From NCBI RefSeq assembly GCF_019649055.1, contig NW_026570316.1:516471-580470 (forward strand): a DNA stretch of 64,000 bases, given 5' to 3'. The notes below the pieces were generated by a model, which was not told where the DNA came from, did not search any database, and worked only from the letters and a program-made list of their open reading frames with translations. The stretch is from Paramacrobiotus metropolitanus. Its lineage: Eukaryota; Tardigrada; Eutardigrada; Parachela; Macrobiotidae. A program made the position numbers and the translations under genes. How positions within the stretch are numbered: position 1 is the first letter of the stretch; every line of letters begins with the position of its first letter. Shown one piece after another: positions 56,825 to 64,000 of the stretch.

Positions 56825-57652
56825 ATGCTGCGAAACGGATTAGGATGCTTATTCGTAGCAGGGGTTCTGGTATCGGCAGGTGTGGACGCTAAAGTGTAGC
56901 ATAAAGTGGAACTGCATGTTGCACAATGCTGAACCGACTGTCAAATTACAGGACTGGCGCTCAACTGTAATCAATGTACGGATGGTTTTCTGAAGACCAG
57001 TAGAATGCTGAGTGACTGCCTTCCCAGCACAGCCGTCAACGTCACGTGTCCAGCGGGTACCGAATACTGTTTGAAAACGGACGGTGCTTATAACTGGAGT
57101 TACTCCACACAGGCTAGCGGAGCCTCGGGAACGTCATCAGGCGAGTTTTTACCCGTACTATCGATACAGTTCGTTGGCTACAAAATAACATTGTTATACT
57201 GTATAATCGAATGAGTAGCATTACGTTATGTATCTCTCTCTGATTGAGTTTGAAGTGATTCATTGAGATTCCGCGTTTAAACTGGGACGTTGCGTTTTGC
57301 ATTCATGTTGCTTATGTATGCTAAGCGTAACTAAGTACGAGTAAGTAATAGTGCAACAGTGACCTTTGTCAAACTATGTTTCTTTCGCGTTGTAGGCGGT
57401 TCCTTTTACGATTGCGGCACTTCTGCGTTGATCCAGCTCCTGTTCGGCCGCATCCCTCCGGCTAGCGACAACTACTGCGATGACAACATCAAAATGTTTG
57501 GACCAGTGCTTGGTAGAACGCAATGGTTCGGATTGAACGGAACCGTGTGTATTTGCAAAGGTGTAACGTGCAACTCGGGAAATACCCTATCCGCTGGCGC
57601 TGTGATTCTAATGATGATCCCGTCTCTCGTGTTGATGATTTTCATAAAATAA
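56825..57652 (+). CDS. Ly6/uPAR-like GPI-anchored protein B (three exons, GC donor)
   Basis: Exons 56825-56879, 56952-57140 and 57396-57652, all phase 1, give 166 residues. Signal peptide MLRNGLGCLFVAGVLVSAG. The mature domain starts LALNCNQC and keeps the same ten cysteines as A (CNQC, DC, TC, YC; DC, YC, VCIC, TCNSG). The C-terminal hydrophobic tail (VILMMIPSLVLMIFIK) is a GPI signal. Exon 2 has exactly the same length as in A. Its intron 2 starts with GC (CATCAG|GCGAGT) where A has GTGAGT, so this is probably a GC-AG intron. Intron 1 is only 72 bp. It shares with A the block KTDGAYNWSY and the block WFGLNGTVC-CKGVTCNSGNT. Confidence 0.87.
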
Positions 57653-59043
57653 TCGGGAGAATAGTTTTCGATTAACATTTGGTCGGTTTCGAATTCTGCA
57701 CTACCGCAGTGGGTGGATGCCAGATGGATTGCTCTTAGTAGCAACAGACGTCGGCGCTTTTTATACTTCTAGTCATGATCATGAAGCAAAACTGACGTGT
57801 AACTGTCGTGCATGGACATTATCACATCGGCATTGTTACTTGTAGTGCACAACACTGCTTCCTCGATATTCTTTAGTTCATACTTTTGCCTTGGAAAGCG
57901 TAATGAACAATAGGCATGGGAATGTGGACAATTATGGTGCGCATGGGCACAGAATATTTCAGAGAAAGGATACTGCATTACTGCACAGTACTGCCACGCG
58001 AGGTTGCTCGCAAGATGATTTAGTACTTGAGATTTGGTTAAGTTACGGTAAAACCATTGTTGGATTTCTAAATTTACATTTTACTGGACATGGCTAAATA
58101 CTGAATTTTAGAAAAATGAAGGCATAAAAAAGTAGCTAAAGAAAACGCTACACAATCGTAAAAGATTTACACCTCTGTATATATACGTCCATATGCGCAA
58201 TTCCCTCCTCTGATATATTAGCCGCGCAAGTGCTAACAACTTTTCTAATCGTTTATTCGTTGTCTTTGATTGTGGGTGGTTAACAGACGGTTCTTGCACT
58301 TTGTAAACACCGCAGTAGGTTTTGACATGCAATAACAAAACGCTATTTTGCAAAAGAAAACTTATATTTTCGTCGGGTATCTGGATGACAATCTAGTAAT
58401 TACACAGGTTTTGGATTTGCTGGATGCTAACGAACGGCATTAACCGCCAAAACTGTGTACTTACTGTATAACGCTGGCCGATCTGTAGGAATTTGAATGT
58501 AGTCGGTTTAATTGTCGTGATGCAGCCATTTGCCGATAAACAACATTCTCGCAGAAATCGCCAAAGTTAGTCGTATTCTGGCACTGTATTTATAACTCCA
58601 CTCCATAGTTTGATGGTGTGATTGTGCTTCGTCACCAATGTCACTAATGTATGTACACTGCTTCGGCACTGATGTACGTATATGTTATAAATTATTATTT
58701 TGCATCGTCATGGTATACTGTATAATTATGTAGTGTCCCAGAAGTTTGCTTGATTGACTGAAAGGAACTGCTATTTGATATCGCAAAAAGAAAGGTCCAC
58801 ATAAGGTAATGAAAAATGGTACCGGCATCGTAAAACTTTCCCAGAAAGCATGTTCCACATAGTACAGAATAGCCTAAGGCTGCAGTCGTTCAGTCATAAA
58901 TGTGCGGTATTAATAGCGGGTGTTCTGCTTGAGCAAGGCTACCGTTTTCAATAGTGTGCTTAAAAAGGTTCCTAATGTGAGGAGTGGTTTCAGTTTTGAT
59001 AGCTAGAAATATATGTGAATGCAGTAGTGATCTTTTATCCACT

Positions 59044-59118
59044 ATGAAATTTGCTTGGATAGTAGTGATTCTGCCGGTTCTCCACGTGTTGGCACAAGCA
59101 ACCGCAAGACGCCATTAG
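59044..59118 (+). CDS. Possible signal-peptide remnant (24 codons)
   Basis: The frame reads MKFAWIVVILPVLHVLAQAT followed by ARRH and a stop. The first 20 residues are a good secretory signal with a cleavage-like end. No donor follows at the expected place, and no downstream exon was found, so this may be the first exon of a lost secreted-protein gene or a chance frame. Confidence 0.25.
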   Translation: MKFAWIVVILPVLHVLAQATARRH

Positions 59119-59426
59119 GCGGCGATGCCCCACTTTCCCGAACGTGAATCATCTGTCTGCAAAACGCAATGACCTACAGCATTATTACACCGTACCTTAA
59201 GAAATTTTTATACTTACATGTTTGTCAACAAGTGGTAATTTACGTAACTGTATTGCACATTTTAAACAAATGGTCACCGGCGTCCCATGGGGCGTGTTAC
59301 AAAACGATCAGCAGATCGCAGTTCCAGTTCTATTTGTATGTAATACAAAAAGCCACAGGAGGCTTTGGGTAACCATATATACTGAAAAAAGTGACCACGT
59401 GTTGAGAAATGGCGAAGTACAGCATA

Positions 59427-59684
59427 GGGCGGCATCCATAAATTACGTAACGCAAAAATTCGACATTTTTATGCCCCCCACCCCTCTGTCACGAGTGCTA
59501 ACAAAATGAGATCCCCTCCCCTGAGCGTCACGTGACAAAATTAGGACCCCTCCATAGATATAGCATGGTGACGTCATAATGGTCACACATTTTTAAACCC
59601 CCCTCTCTATGTAACAAACAGTAACGCTTGGAGGACCTCCCCCCTCCCCCTACTTGCGTGACGTAATTTATTGATGCCGCCCTA
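59427..59684. mobile_element. 258-bp MITE-like element with about 31-bp terminal inverted repeats
   Basis: The ends are inverted copies: the left begins TAGGGCGGCATCCATAAATT and the right ends ATTGATGCCGCCCTA, with only a few mismatches. Because both ends show TA next to GGGCGG, the target duplication may be TA. The interior is C-rich (CCCCCCACCCC, CCCCTCCCCTGAGCG, CCCCCCTCCCCC) with TGACGTCA-like blocks and no open frame. It is a non-autonomous DNA transposon; the superfamily is left open. Confidence 0.8.
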
Positions 59685-60242
59685 AGAACAGTATGAGCGG
59701 TACTGTAAGCAAAGTGTGCGAAACTGCGAATTGTGAACGCGATGGTTCAACGTACGCGTGGGTGTGTACTGTACAGAATTTGTTAAACTACAGTGTAAAA
59801 TCACCGAACTCTGGAAACGTTGGTACATAGTCAACCGGAGCGTAGCGAAGGTCCTCCATGTTCAACACTATGCATTCGTTGATTTCTGTCCGTTACGGAA
59901 GGTTGCTACGAAATGTAGGTTGGTCGTTACGAAATTGTTGCTGGCTGTCGGCTGGTATTGGTGCTAAGTTAATACAGTTAGTTTGTTAATTATGCTAAGT
60001 AATTATGGTAAGAGTGCTACCGGCAGGACGTTAAAAATTAATTATCACTCGCACGAGCGAAAAGCTGCTACGCTCCGGTCTGCCAATTACACGCCAACGT
60101 GCATTTTTCCTAGTACCGTAGAGCAACAGCAGAACGTTTGGACCGATAAGCCTAGCAATGCAAGGTTTATTACACCACATCACTTTCCTACAGCTTTAAC
60201 GAAAAGCACTCGGTTTTCTCACAATCAGTGTTCTGTATCTAG

Positions 60243-60650
60243 GATCTGAATGTGAAATGGAACTCAATCTCCACGCTCAAGATATCCTCACCGCTGAATC
60301 TTCCGCATCTGCGTGCAGCCAATTTCGAAGTGAACAACATGACGACATTGCCAGACGAGCTAATCGGTTTCCTATACAACGTCACAAGCAGAATATTTCT
60401 GTCCTTCAGTGGCTCTTTGATAACCAACAGAGATCTTTGCGCCAGTCAGCATCTGTTACCTCTTCTGCGCTTAGTGCATGATCGCGAGTATATTATGGAC
60501 ATTACAATCACTTGCGGCTCGCCACGGGAGCCGATGTGCGATCCTGTCAAGGTTCACCCAAAGGTCAGGGCGGATTTCCGGTGTCAGGACTGCTTTACAG
60601 CGTTTCTTCATGGAGAACTGGCAAGCGTTTATGCGATCTGCCAGAATTAA
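60243..60650 (+). pseudogene. Orphan LRR-like C-terminal exon
   Basis: After an acceptor-like GTATCTAG, a 135-codon open frame starts without an ATG (DLNVKWNSIS). It contains leucine-rich-repeat spacing: LKISSPLNLPHLRAANFEVNN, then LPDELIGFLYNV and FLSFSGSLI. A cysteine-bearing C-terminal part (DLCASQHLL, TCGSPREPMCD, CQDCF) resembles an LRR C-terminal cap. The frame ends at a TAA. I found no upstream LRR exon or signal peptide within 1 kb, so it is either the last exon of a gene with distant exons or, more likely given the setting, an orphaned fragment. The call rests on pattern only. Confidence 0.4.
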
Positions 60651-61797
60651 CCTGGAGTAATCGTTAACACATGACGCTATCAAATCCGAATTTCTTAGCG
60701 GTTTGAGGGTGGAGATACGAGTATAGCTTTGGGAAAGCGCTTCAGTGAACAGTGGAGCTTAGAACAATCTTTAGCAGCCATAAAAAATTTCTTGAGCCCT
60801 GTGTTCTTTTTTACTTTGGGCGAAAGCTCGAATGCAGAATTAGGATACTTGGCGATGCGCTGCCGGTTAATTTTTCTCCTCGCACGGGGCAAAAAATGGC
60901 ATTAATATTGTGCAATAAGCTCCATCCGGAATGAAATGTCCTTGCTTTTTACAGTACAGTCTGTACATGGCTACATGCAGATCAAACGTGCTCATCGGTT
61001 GGCTTGAAACTAACGGTAACTGTAAGATTTTTCCCTTTTACGGAACTCGTTAAGTTTTCAGGATGCCTCGGGTGGAGGAGTAAAAAGTTGTGGCAGCAGT
61101 TCGCGTTCCTGTAATCACAGAACAATTTCTTTATTAATTTCTTTGTGTGTTTCGTGGTACACCCCGGAGCTGTACATGAATAAAAACGTTTTTCTAGGAA
61201 TACGCGCCACTTCAAGCTGGACAACCTGGTAACATGATAATTATGGAACCGACACAAAAATTGCTAAGGACAGAAATTATTTTGCGATAGGGAATACAGA
61301 TACTAGCAGCATTTACTCAATGATTCGTTGCTCTCGCGCTCTTAGATGATGCGTGATGCGTTCTTCCATTATTGACATTATCGACAGCAAAATGTCAGTC
61401 GATTGTGTGCATGCCAAATTATCTGCGTGCTGATAGCCCGAGTAATAAATCATATAATTATTAAGTACTATTATATATTACTCATATGTGTTTTACTCAG
61501 ATCTGTACGTCTACGGTATTTGCCACCGAAAAAGATAACATTGTAAGTTTGCTTGGAACTCTGTGGACGATAAGCAGGCCTAACATTACCGGAAGAAAAC
61601 GGTGCACGATTGAACAATACTTAACATGCCAGCGTAGCGATCAATTTTGCAGTTATGTAACACGCGTTTCACAATAAATTGAATTATAATACATAACACG
61701 AGCGATCTCCTACTTCTTGATACTACCATTTCACGGAAGCTTTCGTCGTAGCGATATTTCTACGTACTGCGAGAGCTCTTACAGCAACCGGTTCACT

Positions 61798-62937
61798 ATG
61801 GTGCGAAGCGGATTTGGATGGCTATTCGTAGCTGGCGTTTTGGTATCGACTGGTGAGCATGAAAACCGAGCACTGTACAGTGATTTACCTACATACCCTA
61901 CCAGTAATGCTTTTCCTTTTTTAAACTGCAGCCAAGCTGCAGCTGAATAATTCCTGTTCATGCAGCCGTCACCCGACTGAAAAATGACTTTGCCAGTGAA
62001 CATGCCGCTTAATTTTTAGCGCCATGAATTTAAAGGGGTCTCAGATTCCAAGCGAATCTCCCTATGGTACGGACCGTACGGTTACTCAAACGCACGAAGT
62101 GGTTGTATGCAGTGGCCACACCTACAGATACGGTATGCGAAGCCATCTCGCGAGGTAGAGTTGCTGTATCGTAACTGGATTCGCTTCGAACCGGAGACCA
62201 CCCTTAGTAGATGCTAAACTGCAACGTCAGAAAGGGGTTAAGTTTACGACTATAAGTTCAGCGGTTTTCCGCTACCGCTGTTGTCAGGAAACTTATAAGT
62301 TATACACATCGAAATAAGCTGACTGACCGCCAAATTACAGGGCTGGCACTTAACTGTTATCAGTGTAAATATGGTTTCGCGCGGTCCAATGATACACTAG
62401 CCAGCTGCAGTCCTAGCACCGCGGAAAACGTCACCTGTCCACCTGGTACCGAGTACTGCTTGAAAACGGACGGTCCATATAACTACAGTTACTCCAATTT
62501 GCCGTGGAGCGGAGGCGCCGGAAATTCTTCAGGTATACAAACTTAGTATCCCGGTACTGTGTTACCATCGCCGAATACGTAATAACACAAAATATACTCG
62601 TATTTTAAAATCTCTATTGCAAAGGGCAACTGACATTGAAAAAGAAAATGTATACCTTCGGTTTTGATTCACAGGTGGCACGTTTTTGGATTGTGGAACA
62701 AACCAGTTGATCCAGTTCCTGTTCGGCCCCATACCTCCAGTTAGCGACACCTACTGTGATAACAGTATCAAAATGTGGAAGCGATTTCCTTTTAAAACCC
62801 AGAACCAATGGTTTGGCATGAACGGGACCGTGTGCCTTTGCAAAGGTGTAACGTGCAACTCTGGGAATACATTCTCCTCTACCGCCGTGATGCTGATGAT
62901 CCCGGCACTATTGAGTGTGATGTTTGCCATGAAATAA
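61798..62937 (+). CDS. Ly6/uPAR-like GPI-anchored protein C (three exons)
   Basis: Exons 61798-61852, 62341-62532 and 62675-62937, all phase 1, give 169 residues. Signal peptide MVRSGFGWLFVAGVLVSTG. The mature domain starts LALNCYQC with the same ten cysteines as A and B. The C-terminal VMLMIPALLSVMFAMK is a GPI signal. It is closer to A in the C-terminal tail and to B in PPGTEYCLKTDG and PIPP-SD-YCD. It differs by an insertion before NQWFG (KRFPFKTQ) and by NYSYSNLPW. Sequons include NDT, NVT, NYS, NSS and NGT. It has standard GT-AG introns. Its role is probably the same kind of cell-surface protein as A and B; no ligand can be inferred. Confidence 0.88.
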
Positions 62938-64000
62938 CACTTAAATATTGATAGACTGTTTATCTGGTTTATCTGTGTTAGTGTTCAATGCTCGTCACAC
63001 CATACGCGCTAAATATGTATAATATTGAATTATTATCCCAAACAAGAGACATACAAAAAATACGTACATCGATACATGAATGCTTTTTACTTACAATTAA
63101 ACGACAAAAACGAATTGGCTGGAGTGTGTTATGCTTTCTTTTGGTAAAATCCCTTCCGTCTACAAATGGCTACGCGCGAGATGCTCCCCCGCCATGAGCA
63201 TTGACTACGCGCGAGAGCTACCAACAAACAGTTTGAATTTGTATTTATCACGACATGGCAACCAATATTTACGGGAAGGTCACCTTTTAGTGCAAGAAAT
63301 ACAAAATCTGACCGTACTGGCATTTTACATTTTCCGATAATTAAAGTTTTCACAACTATCAGCCGTTATGGCCTCAGAACTTGAAGCGGGAAATAGATAT
63401 AAATAGATATGAATCCTACGCGGAGGTTTTGAAAGCGGTGGTGCAAAGGAGCCAGCTAGTCTAGTCTAGTCTTTATAAATCCCGGCGGCAGTGCGAAAAC
63501 CTCAAAGACGCATCCGCTTCATGACACGTTCCCCTACAGCTCAGTGAAGCGATATGGGCATGCCACGGTGGAAGTCGGCCAGGATACCCCACAGTCTGCC
63601 GCGTCCAGGAGAAACACCCGCTATGTGTGCGGCTCGGATAAGTGCTAACCATGTGGAAGGTCAGAATAAAGACATACACCGATTCGGTGAAGAATTAGTG
63701 GTGCTTCAAGAGGGTACCAACAATCAGAAAACAAGCGGCTCGGATTTGGAGCTAAGACTCCTTAATTATAACGCAGGAGTTATCTGCTGCGCAATGCATT
63801 TCCCAGAAAGGAGGGTTAGAACTCCCTGCAGAGTTGGCACTGTGCTAGGCTAACGACAGTGCTTCGTAAGGCGGTGGTCACTAAGGCTGCGTTTCCATTT
63901 GCGGTTGCATGGAGGAAACCATGTGCAGCCCATGTTTAACAGTGTGAACCACTAGTGAGTCGGCAATGTCCGCCTGGGGAAGCAACCGGGCGCCGTAAAA
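62938..64000. other. Downstream region, unassigned; possible repeat at the right edge
   Basis: A plus-strand frame at 63554-63853 is GC-rich and lacks a domain. The stretch 63440-64000 differs in composition from the AT-rich sequence before it. It contains phrases (GGCAATGTCCGCCTGGGG near the end) that could be the start of a transposable element continuing past the window. I could not support a call. Confidence 0.3.

Larger units (their letters stand above)
57653..61797. other. Spacer between Ly6 B and Ly6 C
   Basis: It holds a 258-bp inverted-repeat element (59427-59684), a tiny signal-peptide-like frame (59044-59118) and an orphan LRR-like exon (60243-60650). The remaining sequence shows no gene. 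Blocks near 61500-61600 resemble the upstream regions of the other Ly6 genes. Confidence 0.5.

Noticed and set aside
52533-62937. Three-finger toxin genes
   Set aside because: All three copies end in GPI-attachment signals and match Ly6-type surface proteins rather than secreted venom peptides.
63554-63853. 99-codon frame at the right edge
   Set aside because: No recognisable domain or start context; it may be part of a repeat that runs out of the window.

Overview
The window is eukaryotic nuclear DNA from an invertebrate animal. Genes are split by GT-AG introns of about 50 to 2,000 bp, coding exons are GC-richer than the AT-rich introns, and the gene content is metazoan: LIS1, SUMO, a PISCF-type neuropeptide, Ly6-type GPI proteins, an SLC46 transporter and a TMEM151-like protein. 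The PISCF peptide points to a protostome, probably an ecdysozoan. The protein family at 1.9-2.8 kb and 10.7-16.4 kb, with a 'GY-QD-NG----VDFD' signature, and the Ly6 expansion remind me of tardigrade genomes. That is an impression I could not test.

Layout. 0-3.5 kb: a minus-strand gene of an unrecognised family. 3.5-6.1 kb: a young gag-only LTR retrotransposon with intact LTRs and a 4-bp target duplication. 7.9-10.5 kb: a six-exon SLC46-type transporter. 10.7-16.4 kb: a broken minus-strand relative of the 1.9-kb gene, split by a 2.6-kb non-LTR retrotransposon. 17.6-19.0 kb: a TMEM151-like two-exon gene. 19.8-22.2 kb: decayed copies of the TMEM151-like and SLC46 genes. 23.9-24.8 kb: a small secreted glycine-rich protein gene. 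26.4-34.8 kb: the complete LIS1 gene (10 coding exons). 36.6-38.0 kb: a PISCF/allatostatin-C-like prepropeptide. 39.6-41.7 kb: SUMO, with a 622-bp inverted-repeat element in intron 2. 43.8-49.7 kb: a nine-exon protein with a predicted N-myristoylation site and a C-terminal AMPK-beta-type CBM48 domain, but no AMPK-beta C-terminal domain. 52.5-62.9 kb: three tandem three-exon Ly6-like GPI proteins, one relic copy, an orphan LRR-like exon and small inverted-repeat elements.

From 26 kb to 50 kb the window is ordinary conserved gene space, all on the plus strand. From 1 to 23 kb, and again from 52 to 63 kb, it is duplication- and transposon-rich. The genes form no operon or pathway. The clearest themes are local duplication followed by decay (SLC46, TMEM151-like, the unknown family, Ly6) and transposon insertion.

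Two reading-frame breaks are one extra G in a G-run (LIS1 exon 7 and the broken gene at about 16.25 kb). The two LTRs differ only by short indels, most of them in G-runs. Some apparent lesions may therefore be assembly errors rather than biology. Exon boundaries were set by hand from splice signals, phase continuity and family similarity; no alignment or database search was run.
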